A stretch of DNA of 64,000 nucleotides from Streptomyces sp. T12 (lineage in GTDB: Bacteria > Actinomycetota > Actinomycetes > Streptomycetales > Streptomycetaceae): positions 5,022,001 to 5,086,000 of the forward strand of contig NZ_CP117866.1 in assembly GCF_028736035.1 (NCBI RefSeq), in the 5' to 3' direction. This document shows, piece by piece, positions 30,900-39,183 of the stretch; positions within the stretch are counted from its first letter, which is position 1, and every line of letters starts with the position of its first letter. Under the pieces are notes generated by a model, which did no database searches, had not been told where the DNA came from, and was given only the letters and a program-made list of their open reading frames with translations. Position numbers and translations under genes: made by a program.

Positions 30900-31636
30900 G
30901 CGGCTGCCTCCGTCTCCGAGTCGGCGGGCTGACGCAGGGCCTCGGCGATCAGCTCCAGGAGCTGCTGGAGCTCGGTCAGTCGCTGGCGGATGTCGGGTGG
31001 GGTGTGGTCACTGTTGAGGGCACGGGCGATCTGATTGACGTTCACGCCGATCCGGTTGAGCTGGCGCAGGGCCTGGGCGCGGAAGATGTGGGTGCGGCGG
31101 CGGTCCTCGGACAGGGGCAGGTTGGCGGTGAACCGGCCGGTGACGAAGGCGAGGACGATGTCGGCGGCGAAACCGGACTCGCCCTTGTAGCCATGCTGGG
31201 CCGTGGCGTCCCGGAGCAGAGCGAGCTGATCGGCGGTGAAGCGCAGAGGGCCGACGCGCTCGTCGCGTTTGGTACCGGTGAAGCGGCGGATGGCGGGCTG
31301 CACGCTCTTCACGGCAGGCTCACCGCCGACACTCTCAGCGGTGTCGGCGGCGGAGGCGGGGCGCAGGGTCGCGCGCTGGACGGCGTGGAGCGTATCCGGG
31401 TCGGAGCCGCCCTCGGCCCCGGCCTCCTGGTCCTGCGCCCCCTGGCGCTGGGCCTCCTCCGCCACCCCCGGGGCGGAGACCCCCGATGTCCGGCCTTGAG
31501 TCGGACTCGGGGTACTACTGGCTCCGCCCGGGGCAGCCCGTCCGAAGGCGCGGCGCCAACGGTCCATCAGCGTAGGCGACTTCGCCAGCAGCAGCTCGTC
31601 GGGAGCGTTGTCGGGATGGAGTGGGTCGTGCGCCAT
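30896..31636 (-). CDS. MobC-like relaxosome accessory protein
   Basis: 246 residues. The N-terminal 125 are low-complexity (Gly/Ala/Gln/Glu). The C-terminal 115 match MobC/plasmid mobilisation proteins: VGPLRFTADQLALLRDATAQHGY, then FIVLAF-like segment and LRQLNRIGVNVNQIARALN, the signature of the family. MobC proteins bind oriT and open DNA for the relaxase. The ATG at 31636 follows CGGAGAAC; the gene overlaps the relaxase by 4 bases. Confidence 0.85.
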   Translation of the reverse strand: MAHDPLHPDNAPDELLLAKSPTLMDRWRRAFGRAAPGGASSTPSPTQGRTSGVSAPGVAEEAQRQGAQDQEAGAEGGSDPDTLHAVQRATLRPASAADTAESVGGEPAVKSVQPAIRRFTGTKRDERVGPLRFTADQLALLRDATAQHGYKGESGFAADIVLAFVTGRFTANLPLSEDRRRTHIFRAQALRQLNRIGVNVNQIARALNSDHTPPDIRQRLTELQQLLELIAEALRQPADSETEAAA

Positions 31637-31766
31637 GGACGGTTCTCCGGAGAAGGGGTGGGGAGGGTGTGCGGGGCACCGCGACGATTCAGAGGGGGTT
31701 CGGACGGCTGCCGCTTCGTCCGCAGGTGTGGACGATCGGGCGTTGCGCGGGGCTGTGACGGGCGGA

Positions 31767-31797
31767 CCGGGTGACCGGAAGGGTTCCGGTCACCCGG
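31767..31797 (-). terminator. Terminator after the DUF2637 gene
   Basis: A perfect 14-bp stem CCGGGTGACCGGAA / TTCCGGTCACCCGG with a 3-base loop, 13 bases beyond the stop codon of the DUF2637 gene on the minus strand. Confidence 0.75.
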
Positions 31798-31809
31798 CAG
31801 GAGTTGAGG

Positions 31810-32721
31810 TCAGCCGCCGGCCGGATCGGTCTCCGCTGCGGCTTCGAGGTCGGCCCGGAGGATGTCCATCACCTCGGTCAGCCGCTTGCTGCCGACCGTC
31901 AGCCCTTTGTCCTCAACCGCTGTTCGGACGACGGCGCGGGTGAGCTTGCCCTGCTCAGCGGCAGCAGCCCGGCCGATCTCCACGAGTACCTCAAGCGGGG
32001 CGCCAGGCGGACGGCCACCGCGCGGCTTGCCCGCTGCAGCGTCGGCGGGCGATTCCGGCGACTGGACGGATGTGGCGGCCGGTGGCTCCGTGGCCCGGGC
32101 GGGCTCGATGAGTAGCTCGGCCGGCCGGATGTGCTCGACCGGAGCCTCGGCCCACTGGCCGACTGCGGTGGCCGACGACTTCGCGGGGTGGACGGATGTG
32201 GTGGCCGTTGGTTGCGGCACCTGCACAGAATCCGGGGCTGGATGACTGGCAGCAGGCTGTGCGACCAGTTCGTGGATCTGCCGCATCAGCACGCCGAAGG
32301 CCACCATCGCGGCGGCCGGGGGAACCGCGGCCACCACGTAGTCGAGCAACGGCACGCTGCCGACTTCGCGCGTGCCGGTCACGCCAGCCACGTTGAGCCC
32401 GATGGAGCCGACCGATCCGATGGCGGTGACACCGATGGCCCATTTGTCAGTGACGCGGCGCAGGCCAGCACGGAGCATGAGCAGCTCGCCCGCGACGATG
32501 AACGCGTCCAGCGTCGCGGGCCACGCCCAGCGGCGGGTCGGCGAGTCACGGAGTCCATGCTGGGCGGCGACCTCGGCCAGGTGCGCGTAGGAGAGCCAGA
32601 ACGCACCTGCGGTCAGGGCCGCGATGACGATGCCGGCCGTGCGGAGCACATACTGCTCCGCACTCAGCTTCGCCTTCGCCGGCTGGTCGTCCAGGGACGG
32701 GCGGTCTGGGCGACGAGACAT
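31810..32721 (-). CDS. DUF2637 membrane protein with C-terminal HTH-like region
   Basis: About 303 residues from the ATG at 32721. Four hydrophobic segments lie between about residues 25 and 150 (TAGIVIAALTAGAFWLSYAHL, TLDAFIVAGELLMLRAGL, WAIGVTAIGSVGSIGLNVAG, LLDYVVAAVPPAAAMVAFGVL), as in DUF2637 proteins common on actinobacterial integrative elements and plasmids. After a Pro/Ala linker, the last 75 residues (GRPPGAPLEVLVEIGRAA to LTEVMDILRADLEAA) look like a DNA-binding domain. A role in transfer or partition is plausible, by analogy to Spd proteins. Confidence 0.8.
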   Translation of the reverse strand: MSRRPDRPSLDDQPAKAKLSAEQYVLRTAGIVIAALTAGAFWLSYAHLAEVAAQHGLRDSPTRRWAWPATLDAFIVAGELLMLRAGLRRVTDKWAIGVTAIGSVGSIGLNVAGVTGTREVGSVPLLDYVVAAVPPAAAMVAFGVLMRQIHELVAQPAASHPAPDSVQVPQPTATTSVHPAKSSATAVGQWAEAPVEHIRPAELLIEPARATEPPAATSVQSPESPADAAAGKPRGGRPPGAPLEVLVEIGRAAAAEQGKLTRAVVRTAVEDKGLTVGSKRLTEVMDILRADLEAAAETDPAGG

Positions 32722-32771
32722 GATCGGGATCCTCAAGCGGGGTGCTCCTGGGGTAGTGGCGTGGTGCGTCT

Positions 32772-33094
32772 TTGCCGTCTTGGCCGTTGCAAGCGCAGGT
32801 CAGAGTGGGTACGGCGAGCGCCTAGGTTCCCCGTCCTGGCGGGCGCTGCCGACGTCTTGTTCCGACTCGGAACAAGACGTCGGTGCGTTTGACGGGCACC
32901 TGGTTTCGGGTTTGGCCGTGTCCCGCGTCGAGACGGTGGCGTTGCCTCTTCCGTCCCGGAGGGCAGGGCTGCGACCTGTGCTGATACGGCAGGACGGCGG
33001 GGTACGGCACAAGACGGATCGGGACCGCGTCTTGGGCAGGCAACGCGCCGGTCATGATCGCGTTGCCGTCTTGGCCCTCGCTTCCGTCTTGGCC
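32772..33094. repeat. Repeat-rich non-coding region: candidate origin or oriT
   Basis: Between the DUF3631 and DUF2637 genes about 430 bases lack a credible gene but carry repeats of a CCGTCTTGG core: TTGCCGTCTTGGCC at 32772-32785 and 33063-33076, TTCCGTCTTGGCC at 33082-33094, a looser GCGTCTTGGGC at 33028-33038 and an inverted CAAGACGG at 33010-33017. A 35-bp perfect palindrome at 32849-32883 has 17-base arms that include GACGTCTTG. Such iteron-like arrays suit a replication origin or a transfer origin. Confidence 0.6.
32849..32883. repeat. 35-bp perfect palindrome
   Basis: Arms of 17 bases (CCGACGTCTTGTTCCGA and its complement) around a single central C. It shares the GTCTTG core with the surrounding repeats. 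Confidence 0.9.
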
Positions 33095-33157
33095 GCATGC
33101 CGTTTGACCTGCGAGATCACGGCAGGGACGACAAGTACGGCAACCAGGGGGCGGGGC

Positions 33158-34564
33158 TCAGCCCTCGCTGAAGCCGGAGCCGGAGCCTGGGTCGGCGTCG
33201 ACGGGGTGGACTGCGGGGCAGTACCGGCGCCAGGCGTCGAGGAACTTGTTGCGCATGTACCCCTTGCGCTGAGTCCGGTCGGCCATGCGGACGTTGCCGG
33301 GCCTGATGTCGAACTCACGCAGCATCCTGCTCAGCTCACGGGCGGTCAGCCCGCCGCGCCCCCACTCGCCCCACGGGGCCTCGGGATCCTGGCACAGGTG
33401 GTGCAGGAGTTCCTCGGTGGACAGGCTGTCCACCTCGCGCTGGGCGACGAAGACCCGGCGGATGTCGGCGAGGATCCGCGCCCCGCTCGGGTGGTCCTCC
33501 TCGGTCGCCGCCTCGGCGGCGACCATCCGCGCACACGCCACCCGCACCAGACGGGGCCAGTGCCCACCGGCCAGATCGGCGACGATCACCAGCGGCTCCC
33601 AGGTGTCCGCCGCGCGGTCCTCGACCGGCATGTCCGGCTCCAGGTTCGCGGCCTCGTCCAGCAGGGGCCTGGCCCACGCGGCGATGCGGTCGCGCAGATC
33701 ATGCAGGGCCGGGATGTCGCGGCGGGAGCGGAAGGGCTTGACCTTCTCGCCCTCGGCCCGGCGCCGCATCCGGATCACCACCGCCCGGTCCATGATCGTG
33801 TCGGGCAGATCGCCGATCCCCGCGATGGCCGCCATGGCGAAGGTCGCGAACCGGTGCGGGGTGTGGTCGTTGCCGACGACCCGGGTCACGTAGCGGTTGC
33901 GCTGGTGACCGGCGTTGAGCAGGCCACGCATCTCCTCGTTCTTCTCGGCCATCTTCGGGGTGCCGAAGATGGTGTCCGCCTCGTCCACCAGGAGCGTGGG
34001 CGGATTCTCCTCGGTGATCGAGCGGAAGATGGCTGCCGGTGTGGTGTTGATGGTGAGCATGGGCTCGTGGACCGTCTCGGTCAGCACGTCCAGCAGCCGC
34101 GACTTGCCACACCGCTTCGCCGGCCCCACCACCGCCAGACGCGGCGCGTGCTGCCACGCGGGCTGCAAGTGCGTCGCCGCCACCCACAGCGTCACGGCGT
34201 CCAGCGCCTGCGGCGGGGGCAGGATCACGAACTGGGCTATCTGCTCACGCAGTTCGTCCAGCAGCTTCGAGCCGACCGTCGGCTCCGCATCGGGTATCGC
34301 CTCCAACCCGCTCGTCGCGTCCGCCGCATCGGCGCTGTGGGCGGGCGCGTCATCGCTCAGGTCCGGGCCGACGCCGTCAGCCTGTGCGGCGCGCAGGTGG
34401 GCGCCCGGTCGGCCGGGGATGGCGGTGGTGGGCCAGACCGCCTCGGCGGAGGCGGAATAGGACTCGGGGTTCTCGGGTTGCACTCGGCGGCTCCTCGTCT
34501 GGCGGTGGCGGGCTGGCATGCCCGTGCCGCCGGGTCGGTTCGCATCGGATTGGTGGGGAGTCAT
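33158..34564 (-). CDS. DUF3631 ATPase, probable replication protein of the element
   Basis: About 468 residues from the ATG at 34564, with GGAGG upstream. Walker A is AVVGPAKRCGKSRLLDVL, Walker B TLLVDEADTIFG, then a sensor-like RNRYVTRVVGNDH and FAMAAIAGIGDLPDTIMDRAVVIRMRR. The C-terminal part is DUF3631 (IPALHDLRDRIAAWARPLL, LADLAGGHWPRLVRVACARM). DUF3631 proteins are frequent on actinobacterial elements and are linked to primase/helicase functions. It stands next to the repeat-rich region, in keeping with a role at the origin. Confidence 0.8.
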   Translation of the reverse strand: MTPHQSDANRPGGTGMPARHRQTRSRRVQPENPESYSASAEAVWPTTAIPGRPGAHLRAAQADGVGPDLSDDAPAHSADAADATSGLEAIPDAEPTVGSKLLDELREQIAQFVILPPPQALDAVTLWVAATHLQPAWQHAPRLAVVGPAKRCGKSRLLDVLTETVHEPMLTINTTPAAIFRSITEENPPTLLVDEADTIFGTPKMAEKNEEMRGLLNAGHQRNRYVTRVVGNDHTPHRFATFAMAAIAGIGDLPDTIMDRAVVIRMRRRAEGEKVKPFRSRRDIPALHDLRDRIAAWARPLLDEAANLEPDMPVEDRAADTWEPLVIVADLAGGHWPRLVRVACARMVAAEAATEEDHPSGARILADIRRVFVAQREVDSLSTEELLHHLCQDPEAPWGEWGRGGLTARELSRMLREFDIRPGNVRMADRTQRKGYMRNKFLDAWRRYCPAVHPVDADPGSGSGFSEG

Positions 34565-34716
34565 CGGGCCTCCGGCGTTGCACCGCCGGGGGCTCTCCCT
34601 CTTCTCGCGGGCGTTCGGACACCGCGAGGGAACACGGACAGTACGTCCACGCCCCGCCACAGTCCAGCGTTTCTGTGTCAGCTCAGCGCAGAACTGTCTG
34701 CTACGCTCCCGCCCCT

Positions 34717-34956
34717 TCACGCCGCCAGACCCAGCAGCTGCAACAGATCGGCGGTCACCACTCGGTAGGCGTTGCCCAGCCGCAGCACCTTGCACGGGTA
34801 CTGGCCGCGCTTCGCCAGCTCGTACCCCTTGCTACGCCCGAGCCCCAGAGCCCGATTGCCCGTGTCCAGGTCAACCGATACGGGGAGAGCGAGCAGCTCC
34901 TCCCGGCTCATCCCCTTCGCGCCCTTCGGTCGTCCGGCCGTCGTGTCTTCGCGCAT
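34717..34956 (-). CDS. Excisionase-like small HTH protein
   Basis: 79 residues, ATG preceded by GGAAAGGGG. The core VDLDTGNRALGLGRSKGYEL, AKRGQYPCKVLRLGNAYRVV matches the winged HTH (MerR/Xis-like) proteins found beside integrases of actinobacterial elements. It is divergent from the XRE-integrase pair. Expected role: directing integrase to excise. Confidence 0.8.
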   Translation of the reverse strand: MREDTTAGRPKGAKGMSREELLALPVSVDLDTGNRALGLGRSKGYELAKRGQYPCKVLRLGNAYRVVTADLLQLLGLAA

Positions 34957-35043
34957 GCAGTGCGCCCCTTTCCGTGCAGCCCTCGGCGAACGCGGTCGTC
35001 ACATCCGTCTCCAGGCGCCTACAAACCAGGATGACGAAGTTAA

Positions 35044-35060
35044 TGTGTCTGCATGACACA
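35044..35060. promoter_or_regulatory. Inverted repeat over the XRE regulator start
   Basis: TGTGTC and GACACA flank TGCAT; the repeat includes the ATG of the XRE gene and sits in the 96-bp spacer to the divergent excisionase-like gene. It looks like an autoregulatory operator. Confidence 0.5.
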
Positions 35061-35736
35061 ACGCGGTTTCGATGATGGAAGTGACGAGGACGACGTCCCG
35101 GAGTGGGCGGACCGGGTCAAGGCCAACGTGGCCGGCGAAGTTCGGCGCAGGAGGAAGGAGATGGGATGGAGCGCGCAGGAACTGGCGGACCGGTGCGAGC
35201 AGCTCGGGCATCCCATCCCGCGCAACGTGATCGCCAACATGGAGTCCGGCCGCCGGGCCAATCTCCCGCTGGTGGACGTCATGGTCCTGGCCGCCGCGCT
35301 GGAGACGTATCCGGTCTGCCTGGTCTTCCCTGTCGGCTACGTCGAGGAGACCCAGGAGCTTCCGTTCCAGCACCTCGTGCCCACCTGGGACGCCCTGCGC
35401 CGCTTCACCGGCGAAGAGGACGTGTTCGGCTACGACGCGGGCCTGGTCCCCGACTTCGAGGCCCACGCCAGCCTCGTGAGCACTGCCCTCGCCGCGCTAG
35501 AAGAGGAAGAACGGGCACGGTTCGCAGCCAAGACGGCCACCAGCCGCGCCCAGCAGGAAGAAGCTGAGCGCCAGCGGGCCAAGTACGCCGATCAGGCCAT
35601 CTCCGCCAAGTACAGCCTCCGCCACCTCCGACGCGATCTCCGCGAGGAGGGGGCCATCCCACCCGATCTGCCACCCGCACTGGGCGACGTCGACGCGCCC
35701 GAACCCGATACCGACACCCCGGAGGAACGCCTTTGA
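35053..35736 (+). CDS. XRE-family regulator of the element
   Basis: 227 residues. Residues 20-90 form an HTH_3 domain (AGEVRRRRKEMGWSAQELAD, RCEQLGHPIPRNVIANMESG). The C-terminal third is a charged helix (EEEERARFAAKTATSRAQQ, then EEAERQRAKYADQ), probably a coiled coil. It is the likely switch between maintenance and excision, as it overlaps int by 4 bases and diverges from the excisionase gene. Confidence 0.82.
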   Translation: MTQRGFDDGSDEDDVPEWADRVKANVAGEVRRRRKEMGWSAQELADRCEQLGHPIPRNVIANMESGRRANLPLVDVMVLAAALETYPVCLVFPVGYVEETQELPFQHLVPTWDALRRFTGEEDVFGYDAGLVPDFEAHASLVSTALAALEEEERARFAAKTATSRAQQEEAERQRAKYADQAISAKYSLRHLRRDLREEGAIPPDLPPALGDVDAPEPDTDTPEERL

Positions 35737-37370
35737 AGGGCTCTACCTACCGCCGCTGCTCGTGCCGCGACCCGAAGACCGGCAAGGAACTCGGCTCCTC
35801 CTGCCCGAAGCGCAAAAGCCGGAAGCACGGTTACCACTCCATACGCCAGGAGCTGCCACCCCGCGAGGACGGCACCCGCCGCTCCTTCAGCCGCGCTGGC
35901 TACGAGTCCCTGAAGGACGCCCAGTCGGACCTCGACCACGTCCGCGCTCTGCTCGCCCTGGCGGACAAGGACGACCCCGACAGCCTCCAGCGCCTCGTAG
36001 CCCTGCTGGAGGAGGTCGCAGCCGAGAAGGCCCCGCTGCCCGCCATCGAGGAGACCCGACGCCGTCTGAGGGCGGGCCTGGCCCTCCGTGGCAGCCTCAC
36101 CGTCGGCGAGTGGCTCGACCAGTGGTTCGCCGCGAAGAAGCGCCGCAAGACCACGCTCAACGGCTACGCCTCCCACATCCGCGTCCACCTGAAGCCGCGC
36201 ATCGGCCACGTACGCCTCGACCGCCTCAACGTCGGCCACCTGGTGGAGATGTTCGACGGGATAGCCGACGACAACGAGGTCATCGCGGCCGAGAACGAGG
36301 CCCGCCGCGAGCAGATCGCCCGCTGCAAGCCGAGCAAGCCCGGCCGCCCCGTAGGAGCCGAGCGGAAGTTGCTCGCAGCCGAGCGGGCCAAGCTGGCGGA
36401 GATGAAGCCGTTCCGGAAGATCACCGGCCCGGCATCCCGTCAGGCGATCCGCCGCACCCTGCGCGCGGCCCTGAACTCAGCGATCGCCCAGCAGCTCATC
36501 ACCTTCAACCCGGCGTCCCACGTCGAGTTGGAGTCCGGCAAGCGCCCGAAGCCACTCCTCTGGACCGATGAACGTGTCCGGCGCTGGCGCGGGACGGGCG
36601 AAATCCCTGGCCCCGTGATGGTGTGGACCCCGCAGCAGTTCGGCGCCTTCCTCGACGCGGCCGAGGGCGACCGCCTGTACGCGATCTTCCACCTCATGGG
36701 CACCCGCGGCCTCCGTCGCGGCGAGGCGGTCGGCCAGGACTGGCACGAGATCGACCTCGACGCCGGACTCATCACCCCCGCCAAGGAGATCGTGGTGGAC
36801 GGCTGGGACCCCTACGAGTCGGAGCCGAAGACGGACGGAAGCGCGAACACGATCGCGCTCGACAGCACGACCATCTCCGAACTGCGCGAGCACAAAGCCC
36901 GCCAGGAGAAGGAGCGCGCGCAGTGGGGCGATGCCTGGCAGGACACGGGCAAGGTCTTCACGAAGGAAGACGGCTCCTGGCTCCATCCCGGCACGGTCTC
37001 CGAGACCTTCCGCCGCATCCTCGCCACGACCGACCTGCCACCCATCACCCTCCGGGACCTCCGCCACGTCGCCGCGACGCTCACGCACGGAGGCGGCGGC
37101 GACATCCACACGGTGAAGGAGACCTTGCGGCACTCCACGATCACGCTGACCTCGGACACGTACACGAGCCTGCTCCCTGAGCTGGACCGCGAAATCGCCG
37201 AGAAGGCAGCAAAGCTGATCCCCCGGTCGCGTCCGGCGGCTGCTGATTCGTCCGCCCCAGCAGCCCGCGATCCGCAAGCCGCGAGCGCATCCGCTCACGC
37301 ATCGCTCACGCAATGGCTTGAGAACGAAGCAGCGCCCGACCCGACCGAAGCCGACTCAGGCGCTGCGTAG
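35733..37370 (+). CDS. Tyrosine recombinase (integrase)
   Basis: 545 residues from the TTG at 35733, 7 bases past GGAGG and overlapping the XRE stop. N-terminal basic region and SAM-like domain (SLTVGEWLDQWFAAKKRRKT), then the catalytic domain: first Arg in MGTRGLRRGEAVG, LRDLRHVAATLTHGG, LRHSTITLTSDTYTSL with the Tyr nucleophile. Box II reads RDLR where HxLR is usual, so the His is replaced by Arg, a variant seen in some actinobacterial integrases. It ends 33 bases from the tRNA-Lys attachment repeat. Confidence 0.93.
   Translation: MKGSTYRRCSCRDPKTGKELGSSCPKRKSRKHGYHSIRQELPPREDGTRRSFSRAGYESLKDAQSDLDHVRALLALADKDDPDSLQRLVALLEEVAAEKAPLPAIEETRRRLRAGLALRGSLTVGEWLDQWFAAKKRRKTTLNGYASHIRVHLKPRIGHVRLDRLNVGHLVEMFDGIADDNEVIAAENEARREQIARCKPSKPGRPVGAERKLLAAERAKLAEMKPFRKITGPASRQAIRRTLRAALNSAIAQQLITFNPASHVELESGKRPKPLLWTDERVRRWRGTGEIPGPVMVWTPQQFGAFLDAAEGDRLYAIFHLMGTRGLRRGEAVGQDWHEIDLDAGLITPAKEIVVDGWDPYESEPKTDGSANTIALDSTTISELREHKARQEKERAQWGDAWQDTGKVFTKEDGSWLHPGTVSETFRRILATTDLPPITLRDLRHVAATLTHGGGGDIHTVKETLRHSTITLTSDTYTSLLPELDREIAEKAAKLIPRSRPAAADSSAPAARDPQAASASAHASLTQWLENEAAPDPTEADSGAA
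37290..37312. repeat. Element-end direct repeat, right copy
   Basis: Identical to 11652-11674 (two CGCTCACGCA units). It lies inside the last codons of int, about 91 bases from the attachment repeat. Confidence 0.5.
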
Positions 37371-37403
37371 CAGGTCAGAGGGGTCAACCCCCACCTGCAA
37401 CCT

Positions 37404-37449
37404 GTAGGCCCTGTGGGACTCGAACCCACAACCAATGGATTAAAAGTCC
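37404..37449. repeat. Right attachment repeat inside tRNA-Lys
   Basis: 46 bp identical to 11494-11539, covering the tRNA from the anticodon loop to one base past the 3' end, so integration leaves the gene intact. Confidence 0.9.
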
Positions 37450-37477
37450 ACTGCTCTGCCAATTGAGCTAAGGGCCC
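37405..37477 (-). tRNA. tRNA-Lys (anticodon TTT)
   Basis: A complete 73-nt cloverleaf on the minus strand; anticodon TTT in loop CTTTTAA, acceptor GGGCCCT paired with AGGGCCT, discriminator A, no encoded CCA. It is the insertion target of the 26-kb element. Confidence 0.95.
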
Positions 37478-37599
37478 AGGCGATGTTGCCACCCCGAGCA
37501 TAGCCGCCCGTGGCCGTGTCTCCGATCGGGTATCGGGGACACGGCCACGTCGACGGTGGCGGACGGCGAGGAAACAAGCCCTCGCGCGCCGCCGTGGCC

Positions 37600-39135
37600 C
37601 TACGGATCCACCGCTTCAGGCGCCCCCGCCCGAGCCGCCTCCCGGGCGATCGTCCGCTCGTGGTCGGGGTTGAGGAACCAGTGCCGGGCCGAGGCCAGCC
37701 ACCAGGTCGTGGCGAAGCCGAGGACGACCAGGACGGCGATCGGCGCGTAGTTGAAGGTCTCCCAGGTCACCGGTGACACCTGCGGCAGCATGAACAGCAC
37801 CGTGATCACGCCGACCCACGCCACCGCCACCACCCCCACGACCCCCGACCAGCGGCCCAGATGCCACGGCCCCCGCTCGAAGGCCTCCCCCTTGCGCAGC
37901 CGCAGCAGCGTCGGGATGACGTAGGCGATGTACAGGCCGATCACCGCGATCGAGGTCACCGCCGCGTAGGCCGTCACATTGATCAGATACGGCAGCCCGA
38001 GGACCAGCGCCCCGCCCGCCGCCAGCCACACCGCCGCGACCGGCGTGCGCGTGCGCGGGCTGACCGTGTGCCAGACGTGGGAGAAGGGAAGCGCCCCGTC
38101 CCTCGAAAAGGCATAGATCATGCGGCTGTTGGCCGTCACCGACGCCATCCCGCAGAACAGCTGCGCCCCGATCACGACCAGCAGCAGAAGCTTGCCGGCG
38201 GTCGCGCCCAGCGCATCGAGCAGGATCTGCGCGGGCGGCGCGCCCGTCGGGGACGTGAGGGCACCCTCGTACGACTGGATCGCGAAGGTGAAGCCCAGCA
38301 GCAACACGAATCCCGCGATCCACGACGTCCAGATCGACCGCACGATGCCCTTCGGGCCCGCCGTCGACGCGTCGTGCGTCTCCTCCGTCATGTGCGCCGA
38401 GGCGTCGTAGCCGGTGAAGGTGTACTGGGCCATCAGCAGGCCCAGCAGCACCACGTACACCCCGCTGCCCCAGCCCGTGTTGTTCACGAACTCGCCGAAC
38501 ACGAAGGACGCGGACTGGTGCTCGTCCGGTACGAAGGCCAGCGCGCCGACGATCACCGCGACACCCAGCACGTGCCACCACACGCTGATGCCGTTGAGCA
38601 GCGCGACGATGCGTACGCCGAAGGTGTTGAGCAGGCCGTGCAGCACCAGGATCCCCGCGAAGAGCAGGATCGTGCGGCCCGGCGTCACCTCGAAACCGAA
38701 CTGCAGGTTCAGGTACGCGCCCAGGAAGGACGCGGCCCCGAAGTCGATGCCCGCCGTCACCGCCACCTGGCCCAGCACGTTGAACCAGCCCGTGAACCAC
38801 GCCCAGACGGCGGCCGTACGCGACGGCGCGAGCCGGTGTGCCCAGAAGTACAGTCCCGCCGACGTCGGATACGCCGAGCAGATCTCCGCCATGGACAGGC
38901 CGACGAAGAGGGTCATCAGGCCCACGGCCACCCAGCCCCAGGTGATCACCGCCGGGCCGCCCGTGTTCATGCCGAACAGATAGAGGGTCAGGCAGCCCGA
39001 CAGGACCGAGATGATCGTGAAGGAGACCGCGTAGTTGGAGAACGCCGACATGCGGCGGGCGAGAACCTGCGTGTAGCCGAGCTGGGCCAGCCGCTCTTCG
39101 TCAGACAGCCCACTCGCTATGGCGTCATCTGTCAT
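37600..39135 (-). CDS. APC-family amino acid permease
   Basis: About 511 residues from the ATG at 39135 (GGGGAC upstream). About 12 membrane segments. Signature parts: SAFSNYAVSFTIISVLSGC, ICSAYPTSAGLYFWAHRLAP, MAQYTFTGYDASAHMTEET and RDGALPFSHVWHTVSPRTRTP, typical of the amino-acid/GABA permease branch of the APC superfamily. It imports an amino acid or amine by proton or cation symport; the exact substrate is unknown. It stands alone beside the tRNA-Lys gene. Confidence 0.9.
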   Translation of the reverse strand: MTDDAIASGLSDEERLAQLGYTQVLARRMSAFSNYAVSFTIISVLSGCLTLYLFGMNTGGPAVITWGWVAVGLMTLFVGLSMAEICSAYPTSAGLYFWAHRLAPSRTAAVWAWFTGWFNVLGQVAVTAGIDFGAASFLGAYLNLQFGFEVTPGRTILLFAGILVLHGLLNTFGVRIVALLNGISVWWHVLGVAVIVGALAFVPDEHQSASFVFGEFVNNTGWGSGVYVVLLGLLMAQYTFTGYDASAHMTEETHDASTAGPKGIVRSIWTSWIAGFVLLLGFTFAIQSYEGALTSPTGAPPAQILLDALGATAGKLLLLVVIGAQLFCGMASVTANSRMIYAFSRDGALPFSHVWHTVSPRTRTPVAAVWLAAGGALVLGLPYLINVTAYAAVTSIAVIGLYIAYVIPTLLRLRKGEAFERGPWHLGRWSGVVGVVAVAWVGVITVLFMLPQVSPVTWETFNYAPIAVLVVLGFATTWWLASARHWFLNPDHERTIAREAARAGAPEAVDP

Positions 39136-39183
39136 GTCCCCAGCGATTCCCGCGCCGGGGGCATGACACACGTCACAACTTGG

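Larger units (their letters stand above)
11494..37449. mobile_element. Integrative mobilisable element in tRNA-Lys(TTT)
   Basis: Bounded by a 46-bp perfect direct repeat equal to the 3' half of the tRNA-Lys gene, from the anticodon loop to just past the discriminator base. Right-end module: integrase, XRE regulator and excisionase-like gene. Core: DUF3631 ATPase, repeat-rich origin-like region, DUF2637 protein, MobC and relaxase. Cargo: FxLD lanthipeptide cluster, RT/Nudix module, DnaB-like ATPase. No TraB/FtsK translocase or type IV secretion gene is seen, so transfer would need a helper. About 26 kb. Confidence 0.85.

Noticed and set aside
32733..33098. A 121-codon Arg/Pro-rich minus-strand frame over the repeat region
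   Set aside because: No ribosome site or domain, and it is made of the repeat DNA; treated as non-coding.
11540..37403. TraB/FtsK translocase or type IV secretion gene in the element
   Set aside because: None of the supported genes has an FtsK-type domain; the P-loop proteins present are DnaB-like and DUF3631.
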